64,000 nucleotides of DNA from Amborella trichopoda. Lineage: Eukaryota > Streptophyta > Magnoliopsida > Amborellales > Amborellaceae. Both the position numbers and the translations under genes were made by a program. Below the pieces are notes generated by a model. That model was not told where the DNA came from. It searched no databases and saw only the letters and a list, made by a program, of their open reading frames with translations. Positions 1 through 11,700 of this stretch are shown piece after piece (position 1 is the first letter of the stretch; the number at the start of each line of letters is the position of its first letter). Location of the stretch: positions 2,722,325 to 2,786,324 of the forward strand of contig NW_006499617.1 of assembly GCF_000471905.2 (NCBI RefSeq), in the 5' to 3' direction.

Positions 1-529
1 ATGTCGAATTACAGATGCACCTAAAAAATCCACCAGAAAAGGTTGTTTTAGTGTTGAAAAAACCTAAAATTGATCATTCTAAACATTGAAATGTATGAAG
101 ATGAAAAAAAAGAAAAATTTGAGTCCCAAAAATAGTGCATCTTGCAATACATTATCTAGACCATCTATTTTTAAGATTTTCATTTGTTTATAGATCAACT
201 TGCTTTTTACCATTTTTGGAGTTTAAAATTTTATAATTAGATATGAACATAGATTTTAAGATAATCCTAAGAATTTTTTTCAACAAAATTGCATATTATG
301 ATAAAATTTGGTGGTACACCTTAATTGGATTTTTTAAGGTTGCAACCTTATAAAAACCACACCCATATATATATGGAAGCTACTACGCAACGCTTATGAG
401 CTAAAATAAATAGTATTTTCGCCCATAGGCTTGGCGCTGACAGAGTTTTTTGGACAGCATGGATTAAAAGACCGTAACGGACCTATCATATCTGTTGGGG
501 TACCACAACAAACATAGCATGTCCGTGGC
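1..529. other. Unassigned flank
   Basis: A/T-rich sequence left of LTR-0. I see no coding potential, no recognisable repeat and no RNA gene. It is the likely flank of the LTR-0 insertion, but the other side of that insertion is not in the window. Confidence 0.4.
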
Positions 530-1907
530 TGTTATACGTCATTTTTTAAGTACTTGCATCCACTAGACAAATAAAGAGAGAGCCGATAGTAACCTGGTCT
601 CGTCGGTGCCCAAGATGCTGCCCAGACCACAAGAACACTACAACAATAAGCCCAAAACTGGGCGACCTTTGAAAAAGTGTCAGAATGGCCTTAAATTGCA
701 TGAGAGGTAGTTTTTTATTTCGTAAGGTCTCCCAGAATGTTTTGTCGTGTTCAGCCATGTGTTGATATGATCAGGATGAAACTTTGCTTTCAAATCCAGT
801 TCCTTTTATGCTGAAAATGGATCCTATAACTACAACCCTATTTTTTGGGTCTCAAAACAGTACGAGACCACTTCCATTAGATTCGAAGCATCGAAAAACC
901 CTCAAGTACCAAATTTCGGCTCAATTGAAACCTCTGAGACCATTATGGGCCTAACTTACCATAAAAATGTGGTTTGACATTATTGCAGTGCAGCCTCGGT
1001 GAACCAGTTTCCATTTATTGAAACTGTGTTTTATCATTTCCTGATGATTTTCAAATGCTCATTTTATGTTCAATTAATCTCAAATTCGGACACGAGCAAA
1101 ATCTCGACGGCTCGATCATTTTGACATATGGCATGTGTCATGTCGTAGCCCAAAACGAGAGAATTTCTAGAAGATCGGCTCAAAATATGAAAATTCAAAT
1201 TTCATAAAAGAAGAACATCCAATTCTTTAAGAGGCCATAGCTCAAGATCTCAGTGTCGGATCGTCGTATGTATGGGTTCGTTGCGGCCGTGCTTCAAAGA
1301 GCTACAATTTGATATAATTTTTATGTATGATTGGAGGTTGGATGACAAAAATTTTGAGGTAAAAAATGACATACTTTTCTAGTAACCGAAATCCCATTTT
1401 CCAGTCACCGAAATCCCATTTTCCGATGACTTTCTAAAGTTTGAATATGCACAAACGGAGACCAAATGGACGAAATTTATTGCAACATGATTGTGATAGT
1501 ATCCCATTCGATTTGTGATCAAATGAATGTTTGGAACGTCATAGATCATGCTGGATTGGTGTTCGAAGAATCAAAATTTTATAAAACTTGGCCAAATTTT
1601 GGGTTCTTCCTAAAAACTTGGTTTTAAAACGATCAAAGGGTATCAAAACGTGCGCAAATGTTCAAGCTTTGATTATACGATGATTGATCACTTGAATTGC
1701 CACCGTAAGTGTCTGAAAAAGTTCTCGAGGCTTAGCAATGGCGTGAGGCCTCTCGTGGAGGGATGGTTTTGTCATTTGTTGAAAAGAACCTAGGGGTATT
1801 TGGGTCATTTGGTCCAAAAACTCGATTAAGGTTTTTATTCATAAAGTATGTATTTTTTGACATTTTGGGGTGTTTTTTAGCATTCTACCCTTGTTTAGTG
1901 GTTGCTC

Positions 1908-1914
1908 TATATAA
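1908..1914 (+). promoter_or_regulatory. TATA box of LTR-0
   Basis: TATATAA sits inside CTCTATATAACG, upstream of the pyrimidine-rich array, at the place equivalent to CTATAAATAG in LTR-5. The retroelement transcript would start about 30 bp downstream. Confidence 0.5.
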
Positions 1915-2389
1915 CGAAACCCAAGTCATTTGTAATAGAACTCTTAAACATTTGGCTTAAGCTCTTGAACTCTCTTGAGTTCTTAGTCATTTGCAGTCAA
2001 GTTCTTGTTTTTTCTTTTTCATTGCTTTCAAGTACAAGACTCAAGATGAGAGGAGAGAGAAACATTTCCGAGAGAAAGAAAATACCTCTAGAGCATCAAA
2101 CACCTTTGTCTATTCCCTATCCCATATACCTTACCCTACACCATACATTATAGAGCACCATACACAACCTATCCCTTCCATTATACACCATGGTGCACCA
2201 TACAACTTAGCTTCTCCCATATAGCTTAGAACTTCCAACGCCCAACCCGACATTCTATACTATACACCATAATTCCCCATGAACCTTAGCCTATCTTATA
2301 ATTCTTAGTTCTCGTACGCCATACCTCAAGTCAACTTACCTAAACCATATACCTAGACCCTTAAGACTCTAGTCTTGACCTACCAAGCC

Positions 2390-2774
2390 TAAGCCTCTCT
2401 CTCATATGTGCATGCAAGGGGACCGATCGATGTGCACCTAAGATCAAGCTCATCCTTGATCCACTCTCTCCTCCCTCTCTTCTTTCCTTTCTTTCTCTCT
2501 TTCTCTCTCTCTTTCTCGGACTTAGGGTAGGTCTGGACACTCTCTCCTTTCTCTTCCTTGCTCTCTCTTTCACTCTATTTCTCTCTCTCCTCTACTCAGA
2601 CCCACAACAGATCTGAGCACTCCCTCTCTCTCTTTCTCATTCTCTCTCCCTCTCTCGATCTCTCTCTTTCTTACTTAATTCGGACCCATAGCAGGCCCGA
2701 ACCTTCCCCACTCTCTATCCCCTATCTTCACACTTTTACGCTCTCTCTCTTTGTTCCCACTCTCACTCTCTCAT
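2390..2774 (+). repeat. Pyrimidine-rich hairpin array of LTR-0
   Basis: C/T tracts alternate with short dyads spaced roughly 80-90 bp: CTCAGACCCACAACAGATCTGAG-like at about 2596 and TTCGGACCCATAGCAGGCCCGAA-like at about 2678. The arms pair (CTCAGA/TCTGAG; TTCGG/CCCGAA). The overlapping ORFs are low-complexity Ser/Leu frames and are not genes. Confidence 0.65.
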
Positions 2775-3044
2775 TCGTTAGGTGCCTCGATCTTGCCTTT
2801 CGGATCTAAGTGATCTGGCGGCACGTACTCGGGTTTCTAGTGAACTCAGGATTTGAGATCGCTCTCTCAGAACCTTGCTCTAGAGCAAGGCCAGGTATAA
2901 CAACTGATGAGAGAGGAATTTAAGGTGGGTTCGGGACTTACTAGGGCTAGCTAGTGTGGGTGCCCACTTAGATCATGATAAAAGCCCCCCAACTGCTTTA
3001 GCTAGTTCAAAATCTCCTCCCTTGACCTGCAATCCTCTTGTTTT

Positions 3045-4073
3045 CTACAAAACACTTCTATGGCTAATTGGCAAGACAAGTGTGTCGAAGACACCCACCC
3101 TTATCTTAGGGCATCACATGCTCATATGAGGGAGTGATGAAATAAAAGGCTTCGAATAAAGAGAGAAAGGAGAAGAAAACTTGACAAAGAGATGAGACTA
3201 GCATGATGGTCGGAAAGCTACCAACTCGGAGTGGTAGTAAGCATGGTTCTTAAGACCAGCACGACGTCAATACTACTATAAACCGAGACCAATATAGCGG
3301 CGCTAGGCTAAGTCTACCCTCAATCAAGTAAAGGGAGAAAAGAATGAGGAGACAAAAAGAGGGCAAAAAGAAAGAGAGCGCGACGGTGGAAGGAGAAGGA
3401 CCCAAACAACAATGGGTATCGTCGTTGCCATCATGAGAAGACGTCGCATCCCTTGCGAGTGGCAATGGCTTCTAGTGAGGCTCACGGCGATAGCTTCCCA
3501 TGAGGCACACGGTGCCAGTCATGGAATACGAGAGGAAGATCGCAGACGATAATGAGCGTCGCCACTGACAATGCGAGAAAGAAACATGTCCCTTGCGAAT
3601 GACGATGACTTCTGACGAGGTACACAGTGACAACTTCACGTGAGGTGCACAGCGACAGGCACAGAGAGGCATGGAAAGAGCATGCACGAGACGACGGGTA
3701 TTCATGCGACCCCTTTATGGATGGTGATGGACAATGCTGCCTGCAATAGTCTCGTCTTAAGGTGAAGCCCCAACAGACGGCAATAGGGTTCGCTGCCTGC
3801 GTTCCTTGCTGAAACGTTGAGGATACGTCTGCGGACAGCGATGAGTAATACCATCTGCAAGTCTCACTGGGAGGTAGAGACGAAGACAGTGGGGAGGAGA
3901 GCTCGAGCATGGCGCTGCCATCACCATGTGTGACCTGTGAGATGACCGGAGAGGCATGAACGACATTGCCACTACCGTGCATGGCCTCTAAGGAAAACTC
4001 AGGCAGAGGGGAGGAAGAAGAGAGAAGAGAAGAGAGAGAGGAAGAAAAGAAAAGGAAGAGAGAGAAAATTTAC
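3045..4073 (-). other. Putative leader intron of LTR-1
   Basis: The donor GAG/GTAAAT (first base at 4073) and acceptor TTTTGTAG/AAAAC (AG at 3045-3046) lie at the same relative places as in LTR-3, LTR-5 and LTR-7. Between them lies the array, A/G-rich on the plus strand and therefore C/T-rich in element sense. This is inferred from conserved boundaries; there is no transcript evidence. Confidence 0.5.
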
Positions 4074-4080
4074 CTCGAAC
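3400..4080 (-). repeat. Degenerate hairpin array of LTR-1
   Basis: Repeated motifs of the form GAGGCACACGGTGCCAG and CACTACCGTGCATGG are separated by A/G-rich stretches (densest at 4010-4080). Units are more diverged than in LTR-5 or LTR-8, and pairing is imperfect. The ORFs here are shadows of the repeat. Confidence 0.5.
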
Positions 4081-5494
4081 CTAAGGGTACCGATCCAAAA
4101 CTTTCTCTCACCATACTCTCTTTTTGAAACCTGACCCAATGATGAGAAGAAAACGAAACTGCATTAAGTAAAAACTCTCTCTTTTGTGAAAGGTTGAGTC
4201 CTTTGGTGCGTATAAAGATGGTACATAACATGGGTGGATAATCAAAAGTAACCCTAATTGTGGAAAATTAAGATTTAAATGATTTAAAAGATATTAGAAA
4301 ATAGGGTAAAAACTGACAGATTTGCCCCTTCTTAATAATTTATGGAATTCCAGAACAGTCCATATGTTGCCCTAGAACGTGCATGATTTTTCATGGATGA
4401 TCGGGGGTCATTCCGATGTTCGGTTTATCGAAAGATGATTGTTTTCTTGTAGGGCTCGGTATGGAGATTGATTTGATGACAACTTCGAGCCATGGATCGC
4501 GTTTTTAGTGCACGATCATGTGACTTGAAATTTGAATGGATCTTGAAACTTCGGATCGATAGTCTACTCCTTCCGCGATGTTTTTCGATGATTTCTTCAG
4601 TAGATCACACTGTGCGTACTGTTACAATCGCGAGCCAATAAACATAGCTCGATTCCATGCCCGAACGAAGATTTTGTAACCTTGGAATTTTTGACAGCAT
4701 TTGAACTTTCTGCGACGGAATTCGCAGTGGGTTCGTCGGCTTCGCGTGCAAAATTCGACCATTCATCACATATGCGATTCAGGTCAGAGATAGCCCGAGA
4801 CCTTATGTACGCGATGGAATTGGTCTCGCGTCGATCAGACTAGCGAGCGACATGATTCAGTTGCTCGAGCGAGGCACGATGCTGCTGAATTTTCTGCACT
4901 TTCTTAACAGATCAGCAACTTCTCTCTAGCTTTTCTTCGCGATCGGGTATCGTCATGGGGAACGCCACATATCGAATTGCTCGTCTTGATGCGATGAACA
5001 TGCTCACCAAATTGGAGCACTATCCGACTTGAGATGGGTTAGATATGAGTATCAAAATTCACTACTCATAACTGTCCCTTCAATAGTATAGAGTTACATG
5101 GTGGCCGCACGGGAATAGCATGCGACTCTCTTGTTTCCCTCTTTTACCTATAACTTCTTCCTGGAATGTCCGTTCGAGCTAAAATTTGATCCTTGGGGTT
5201 TCCAACTGTGTCTGATCCAATAGCAGTGTTTCCACAACAAATTGAGACACCGAGAATGTAGCTCTAGTTATAAGGTCTGTTTCAAGGTGTTAGAGGCCAA
5301 TTCTGCTGGAAATGCTTCTTAGTTAGCACTACTTTAAATGTGTCTGAATATAGCGAAACTTGGCATGAGACTTTTGAGAGACCTCCAGAAGATCTTGGCC
5401 AGTTATGGGGCTATTATGAGATTGTCAGGATTCCACTGTTTGCTAGGCTTTTATTGAGCGGTGGTCACATGATGATGAAAAATATCTTCCAACA

Positions 5495-6920
5495 ACATGC
5501 CCCGCTCAATGTTGTGCTTCGAGAGAATCAAGAAGTGCAATCATTCAGGAAGTTTGAGGGATCTTGTTGAAGTTCTCACCCTCAAGGGACTATTTGTGAC
5601 TCTGAAGCGTGAGGCCTTTGTAGGGTCCTCCTCGGACAGAATCAGGCCTGAGGGATCTTGTCAAAGTCCTCACCCTCGAGGGACTATTTGTGATTCTCAA
5701 GCGTGAGGCCTTTGTAGGGACCTCCTCAGCTAGAATCAGGCCTACGTGGAGGCCAAGTCCTAAGAACCTTTTGGTCGTCATTGGTCGCTGCTACACCAGG
5801 TTTGCTTTTGGTGCTCAGCGTATCTCTATAGGTCCCATCTAGCAGGGTCCAATCAGGGGCTTCTGACCTATCTCAAAAGTTTGGTCCCATGTAGGCTAGG
5901 GTATTTGGTGAGGAATACACTGAAGCCTGTGGCAAGTTAGACCCTGGATTTCTCAGGTTATTGCCTTTGTGATGGTCTTTAGCATTTTGGAGGGATCTTT
6001 TGGTGATCGTCCTCACCCTCGAGGGCTCTTGTTGTCATTGGGAGATCATATGCGGCTCTCACACCTTGCCGATCCATCTTGTGTTGGTAGATATTTGACA
6101 TTTGAGGATTTTAGGAAGATCTCATTAGGTCATGCGTCAACCTGTGTCGTCGGTCCAAGCGCCCTTTTATGGGTTTTCACTTAGACAAGAGAAGTGGCAT
6201 CGTAAAGATGATATTCACCAAATTCTATTATTCTGGGCTCTTTTACCTATGACCTTGCAGTCATGTCCACCCTTCTGATCCATTTTTTCTCATGATGCCC
6301 TTTTGGGGTTTTCACCGCGCCAGGAGTTTGTTTTCCACGTAACTCTCTTATTCATGGTTTCACCATGCCCGTTTGTTTTTTGAAGGCATGTTTTTAGGGT
6401 CGTGCATTTGAAACCTATGCGAAGCCTTTTAACATCATGCGGCCAGCATGTGTACCATAGTTTACGGTCATATAGCTGGACCGTAATGATGATGAGTAAG
6501 CAGGGTCATGACTTTGACTCACTCTGAGGAGATGACATGAGGTTGCCTATGAAGAGTTGATGATTGAATGAATGGTGGGTGAATAATGGTGACCCACTAG
6601 CTGACGGCGAGTATGGGTAGCGAGATGGCTTACCGTTTCGTGAGCATGGTTAAGACTCACTAGGGAATGGTGAAAGATGGTAATGATGAATGGACTCATT
6701 GGAAAGGTAACAAAGGTGGTGTGTGCACACGAACGGGTCGGTTAGGAAAGACGTGCATAAAGATACATGTAAAAGGTTTGTGTGCGTGTGTGGTCTCACT
6801 GAAGAGGTAATGGAGGTGGTGTGCGCATACGAACAAGTCAGTTAGGGAGGACGTGCATGAAGATGCACGTAAAAGGGGGTGTGCCTGTATGTGGGGGCGT
6901 CTTTAAGGTCATGCCTCCTG
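5495..6920 (-). mobile_element. Remnant A: distal 3' untranslated region
   Basis: This noncoding internal sequence lies between the 3' LTR-1 and the GGTC arrays. The module at 6230-6420, with repeated GGGGTTTTCACC-like phrases, is shared with remnant B (18250-18480) and G (55900-56090). In reverse orientation it is shared with C (22090-22300) and D (29090-29300). The stretch 6500-6900 carries GACTCACT/GTGGTGTGCGCACAC repeats also seen near 18600, 21660 and 28420. I see no coding potential. Confidence 0.6.
5555..5742 (-). repeat. 94-bp tandem duplication
   Basis: Two direct copies with a 94-bp period. TGAGGGATCTTG recurs at 5555 and 5649, and AGAATCAGGCCT at 5638 and 5732. The copies are close to identical, so this is a recent local duplication next to the 3' LTR. 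Confidence 0.85.
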
Positions 6921-6929
6921 GACTTGGGC

Positions 6930-8160
6930 AAAGCAGTTTAACGTCATGCGGTTAGGATGTGCACTATGGTTTAAGGTCTTATAGCTTGGACCACGGTTAT
7001 GCAATTTAAAGTCATGCAACTGGACCTTTCACTACAGTTTAAGGTCATATAGATTGAACCATGGCTGTGCAGCTTAAGGTCATGCAGCATGGACCATGTA
7101 GTTTAAGGTCGTGCAACTAGACCTTCCACTATAGTTTAAGGTCATATAGTTTGGACTGTGGCAGTGCAGTTTAAGGTCATGCAGTATGGACCATGGTTAT
7201 GTAGTTTAAAGTCATGCAACTAGGACCATGCAGTTCAAGGTCGTGTAACTAGACCTCCGCTACAGTTTAATGTCATATAGTTTGGACCATGGCTGTGCAG
7301 TTTAACGAGGGTCGCCACGTGGATGAAGCTATATGGGGGTAGGTATGTGAATAACAGTCTAGCTCCTTGGGGATAAAATGGTTAAAGCTATTCACAAGCG
7401 GAGAGCTTTTTAAATGGGGATGGTGGCCCCACGTAGAGTGGCAAGTGGAAGCGAATCTTCACAGGGGATTAGGAGGGCCAGTGTGACTCCACGGGGATAA
7501 TGATAGGGCTTCATGTAACTCCACTGGGGATGACAGTCCGGAGTGCAAGCGTAACCCCATTGGGGGTTGAGAAGATAATCATGGACCTAATTCCCTGAGG
7601 ATAGTGGGTCACAATAGGGTGTGACTCTCAATAGGATGTCAGTGCAAAATAGACTCATTGGGGATTAAAGGGGCAGGTATAACCTTTTGCAGACACCTAA
7701 CTCCACCGAAGATGTTGATGAAATACACCCTAGTGAAGAGGTGGTCCATCTCTCAGTTTAAAGTTATGCTTGTGGGCCATTTGTCACACCGTGCATTACA
7801 TTTTTAGGGTCTTGTAGCTCGGACCATTGCTATGCAGTTTTAAAGTCGTGCAGCTAGGACCCTCGCTACAGTTTAAGGTCATGTAGTTTGGACCCTGGTC
7901 ATATAGTTTTGAGTTGTGTGATGAGGACTTAGTAGTTTAAGGTCATGCAACTAAACCTCTGCTATAGTTTAAGGTCATATAGTTGGGACCATGCAGTTTA
8001 AGGTCGTGCATCTGGACCAAGGTCGTGCAGTTTAGAGTCGTGCGACGAGGACAAAGTAGTTTAAGGTCATGCAACTAGACCTCCGCTACAGTTTAAGGTC
8101 ATATAGTTTGGACCATCATGGTGCAATATATGGTCATACAGCATGGATCATTAAGTGGTG
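6930..8160 (-). repeat. GGTCAT/GGACC palindromic array of remnant A
   Basis: Many copies of a unit about 30-36 bp long, core GTTTAAGGTCATGCAGCAT plus GGACC on the plus strand. The core is an imperfect palindrome (GGTCATGC...GCATGGACC). The array is interrupted at 7310-7740 by a second degenerate repeat around CTCCACTGGGGAT. The same array lies in reverse orientation in C (20480-21660) and D (27715-28400), so it belongs to the element's 3' untranslated region and is not an independent satellite. Confidence 0.85.
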
Positions 8161-8289
8161 AAACGACTCCATGGGGAACAGAGAAGTCACTGGAGATTGG
8201 ACTCCCTGAGGAGTGAGAATGTGGTGCAGGGAATCAACTTCCCGAGGATGCAGGATGAAGGTCCATATGGGAGTTCCATGACATGCGCG

Positions 8290-8530
8290 TGGCACTAAGT
8301 GTTGGATGGCGTATGCGACATTAGGCCTAGATGATGTGCGTACGACGTTAGGTCCCTTGGTGAAGCACGCGGCAGTAGCCCTTAACGAGGCTTGCGGAGA
8401 TGACTTTTTGACGAGGTGCACGATGATAGTCTTGATGAGGCATGCGACGATAGCTCCTTGAGGAATTGTGCAGCGATAGTCTTTGGGGGAAGCCAACGAC
8501 GATAACCCTTTCGGGTCTTGGGCTTGACCT
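8290..8530 (-). repeat. GAGGCATGCGACGATAG repeat array
   Basis: Roughly 26-40-bp degenerate units with GAGGC-TGCG-CGATAG cores. They correspond to the reverse complement of the array in remnant C at 19915-20290. Both lie beside a GGGCTTGACC landmark. This is part of the 3' untranslated region. Confidence 0.7.
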
Positions 8531-8613
8531 GCCTTGGCTTGGTCTTATTGCTATCAGGAATTGGGGACTGGAGCGTCATTTCATGTTTGTCAAGGGCAGT
8601 TTGCGGTATTGCT

Positions 8614-8627
8614 GAGTATAAAAGGGG
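8614..8627 (+). promoter_or_regulatory. Candidate antisense promoter (TATA box)
   Basis: GAGTATAAAAGGGGG is a near-consensus TATA box on the plus strand, antisense to A's pol. It lies about 90 bp upstream of an ATG (8705) that opens a 97-codon frame, within the region where this family carries an antisense ORF. No TATA of this quality lies inside the other untranslated regions. Confidence 0.5.
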
Positions 8628-8704
8628 GAGAACCCCTCTTTACTGTTTTACTGAAGGGTAAAACAGTTGAAGAGTTTTCTTAGAGAGAGAGAGGGCTTAA
8701 GCTT

Positions 8705-9905
8705 ATGGGGAGAGATTTCACGGCTACAACTTCTCGGCCGAAGTCTGCAGTAGAGAGGGAGCTCTTTCTGGCGAGGTTGAGTGGGTTGTGGACCTTTGCG
8801 AGGTGCTTGAGAACATCTTTGGAGAGTGCTGAGGCTCTCCGAGCAAGGAACATGGTTTCTCGGGGCCTTAGCTTGGTTTGCAAAGGTGCGCTACTAGAGT
8901 TTGAGTGCTCCTTTGGTCGTTTTGTAGTTGAAGGGAGGTTGCAGAGAGTTCAGAGGGCTCTGCCAGTCCTCTGGGCATTGGAGGAGGAGGAGGAATAGTA
9001 GTCGGCTCACCGAAAACTCAGTAGAATTTTGGTGAGCTTGTAAGGAATTGTCGTAGTGCAGAAGAAGGGAGAAGGGAGATCCGCAGGGCCACAGGGTGAT
9101 TTTCGGAATTTTTGGTTGTGTTTCGCTAATTCTGGTAACAAGTGGAAGATCTACTGAATTCACTAGTGAAAGCTTGATGAGAGGTGAACCAATTTGGCTC
9201 ACCGAGGCCTTATGTGAACCAAGGTGGCCCTTGAGCATCACCTTTGTGAGCACCCCCGTCCAGTTGGTGACGGGGGAAGATAATGATGGGAATGCGAGTA
9301 TAGAGGTAGAGGTAGGCCTTCTGCATTGCCTGCACCGAAACATAGCCTCTAATGAGAGCTTGCCGACTCTAGGCAAGCGGATGGTGGAAACCCCGAGTAT
9401 GAAACGGTCTTCTGTCGGCTTGCGGGTATAAGGGGAGCACTAGTACATGAGGGGGTACTCCTCGTAGACCACGAAGGTGTTGAGGCTTTTCAGAAATACC
9501 TTGAGAGAGGCTTCTTTGGCGGCTGCCCTCTAGAGCTCGACGGGCTACTATGACTGTTGCTCGCGGCCGTGTACAAGGCCCTGTGGGACTGTTAACATGA
9601 ATCCTAACATACCTTTTTAAGTATGATGGTATGTTGCAGGAGGAGGGCGGCTACCCTGCGAGCTTGTCTGGCTCGATGCTCTCGTTGGAGGGCGTGTTGA
9701 AGGAGGAGCCGCTCCTTATCCTCTTCAAGTCTTACTTGAAGATGCAGATCCAACATATTTGAAGGCACCACCACAATAGAAAGGCGGTGGGACTCTTAAA
9801 CGAAAGGGATCCACTTCGGAACGGATGTACAGATTCTTTTTGTGTTACGAATTATATTGTAACAACAAACATGTAATTCCTTTGTTTTTTGTTCATTAAA
9901 TGAAA
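8705..9905 (+). pseudogene. Remnant A antisense ORF region (degenerate)
   Basis: Transcribed opposite to pol if the TATA at 8614 is used. Frames of 97 codons (8705-8998) and 111 codons (9096-9431) are followed by broken frames to about 9790. An A/T-rich tail follows with an ATTAAATGAAAT polyadenylation-like signal near 9893. The tail resembles the end of the antisense ORF in G (55790-55870, TATTAATGAAG). The plant-mobile-domain segment recognisable at 26460-26870 is not visible here, so this copy is deleted or too diverged. I do not recognise the proteins; placement is by position in the element. Confidence 0.4.
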
Positions 9906-10360
9906 TCCCCCTTTGCGTTGAATTATATTTCTTTGCCTTGTGTCGCTGCGTGTGCTGTTTTTTTTTTGTGTGGGCCGATGCAGTCCTTTTCCCTACTAAT
10001 GATGGGGATAAGGAATGGTCGATGAAGTGCCCATTGTGCCCGTGGGGCGATTGCTACTTGTTGTGCGATGATGGCTAGGATGCCCTTGCGGGTTTTCATC
10101 CCAGCCTTTGGGGACTGCATCGTTGGTGATTTTTGCAAGACCCTGCATTTTCTTATTTTTGTATTTCTTTTTGAGGACCGCAGGGGGTCCCATATGTGAG
10201 AGGGACAAGGGACGAGGCTCACTTGCCTGCAAAGCATAGTCGTACAGAGGAGTACCCCAGGCGCTCTGAGTGGACCCATGTTCAAGGCAGGCCAAACATG
10301 GTCACTTGGTGCAAGCCTTTGTTTGTGGATTGTACTTTTTCAAACCATTAATCGAAGGCA
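9906..10360 (-). mobile_element. Remnant A: spacer between integrase and antisense ORF
   Basis: Noncoding. It has a TGCCCTTGCGGGTTTTCATC phrase near 10080, equivalent to the phrase near 55920 in G, and a T-tract at 9959-9967. The small minus-strand frames (120 and 99 codons) show no family motif. Confidence 0.5.
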
Positions 10361-10364
10361 TGGC

Positions 10365-11700
10365 CTAACCCCCTTCGGCATTGCCCAATAAATACACATC
10401 GCTAGGGAAAACCGTTTTTACGATGAATGGGCCTTCCCACTTTTGCTTGAATTTTCCCTTTGTTCTACCAAGGGTAGCAATGGGCCTCCTTACTGCCAAA
10501 ACGAGCTCACCCTTCAAGAAGGCTCTTATCCTGATGGATCGATCAAAGGCCATTAGCATACGATTTTTGTGAATCTTGAGGTTCTACTATGCTTGGCGCC
10601 TCCCTTTGTCAAGTGCGACAAGCTCTTGGTAGCGAAGAGCGACCCATTCTAACTCGTCATTCCCTAGTGGAGGGCCAGGCCACTCTTAAGGATGGCAATT
10701 GGATTTTCAGCAGAACAACAACCTCACCTCCATAGAAGAGTGAATTGGGGGTGGATTGTGTCTGTCCTCGAGCTGTGATACGGTAGGCTCAAAGAGTTTC
10801 AAGGAGCTTCTCATGTCAGTTTTTCTTTGTGGCAGAGACGGACCTCCTTAGGGCCCCACATAATGTTTTGTTGAATGCTTCGGCAAGACCATTTTCCCTC
10901 AGGTTATACATGGTCGAGTACTTCCATGTGAACTCGAATTTCCCCGCTAATCTATCGATCTGACTACTGCGAAACTGGGGGCCATTGTTGAAAGTGATTC
11001 GGCCAAGAACACCAAATTGCTAAATGATGTGGTGGCAGACAAAGTCAGCCACAGTAATTCCTGGGACCCTTTTGAGAGGGATTGCTTCGGACCATTTAGA
11101 AAAATAATCAGTTGCAACGAGTATGAACATATGCCCCGAAGAGGAAGGTAGATCGATGGGGCCTACAATGTCCATGCCCCAATGGGCGAAGGTTCAGGAT
11201 ACTACCGTTGGGTGGAGAGGCTCGGCCGGCTAGTGAATGAAGCTCGTATGGATCTGGAAAACCGAGCAACTCTTCGCGAATGCCATTGAATCTAAACTCA
11301 TGGTGGGGCAGTAGTAGCCTATCTGTATGATCCTATGGTAGAGCTTGGGACCCGACTGGTGCATTTCGCACAACGTAGAATGCACTTCCGCGTTGACCCC
11401 CTTTGCCTTGTCGTGCCCAATACACCTGAGTAGGATGTCATTGTAGGAGATTCGGAACAGAGTACTGTCTTGGCACACAAATTGTTTGGCAGATCTCCAG
11501 ATCTTGTTTCGCTCAACAGGCTCGTTAGGCAGTCGGTTGTGTAGTAGGTACGCCTTTATGGGGACACGCCTGTCACTCGCCTGCTCAATTTCTGTAGACA
11601 CACAGTCTGCAGCCAGGTATTCTTTGCCCCCACTCGTCTTCTTTGTGATCATGCAGGAGGTTGGTGAGCCTGGCAAGCCTTGCACACTACCAGAATCTAC
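10365..11700 (-). pseudogene. pol: Integrase of remnant A (Tat/Ogre lineage)
   Basis: The minus strand encodes most of a Ty3/gypsy integrase, which joins element DNA to the host chromosome. From the high-coordinate end: a zinc-binding region with HDKAKGVNAEVHSTLCEMH and YCPTMSLDSMAFAKSC (positions 11230-11430), then the core with TDYFSKWSEAIPLK (about 11105), NNGPQFRSSQ (about 10965) and ENGLAEAFNKTLCGALRR (about 10880). The C-terminal part ends GKFKQKWEGPFIVKTVFP at 10365-10470. Several stops and frame changes interrupt it. The downstream QxHxxFIH-type sequence and position fit Tat-lineage elements. It lies between RNase H and the antisense ORF region, as expected for that lineage. Confidence 0.85.

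Larger units (their letters stand above)
530..2774 (+). mobile_element. LTR-0: family H LTR, 3' end cut off
   Basis: The start TGTTATACGTCATTTTTT aligns with the starts of the other family H LTRs (TGTTGGAAGACATTTTTC at 23241). The region 780-1040 matches the reverse complement of 17000-17280 in LTR-2. A TATA-like CTCTATATAACG lies at 1906-1917. From about 2390 the sequence turns pyrimidine-rich with short stem-loops, as in other plus-oriented copies. It stops at 2774, where LTR-1 begins in the opposite orientation, so the conserved U5 block and the LTR end are missing. LTR-1 and its element probably inserted into the array of LTR-0. Confidence 0.7.
2775..5494 (-). mobile_element. LTR-1: family H LTR, 3' LTR of remnant A
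   Basis: Read on the minus strand, it starts at TGTTGGAAGATATTTTTC. It is preceded at 5495-5520 by the GAAGCACAACATTGAGCGGGG internal end shared with 17533-17560, 23200-23240 and 30700-30737. That shared end includes a purine tract and marks this as a 3' LTR. The LTR holds a donor-like GTTCGAG/GTAAAT at 4073, a degenerate purine-rich array, an acceptor GTTTTGTAG/AAAAC at 3045, the conserved block 2785-3044, and ends GGCACCTAACGA. Length is 2.7 kb. The TATA region is weak. Confidence 0.8.

Noticed and set aside
8705..9431. Ordinary host gene with two exons
   Set aside because: A TATA box, short frames and a tail exist, but position inside a family H remnant and lack of any recognised protein favour an element ORF.
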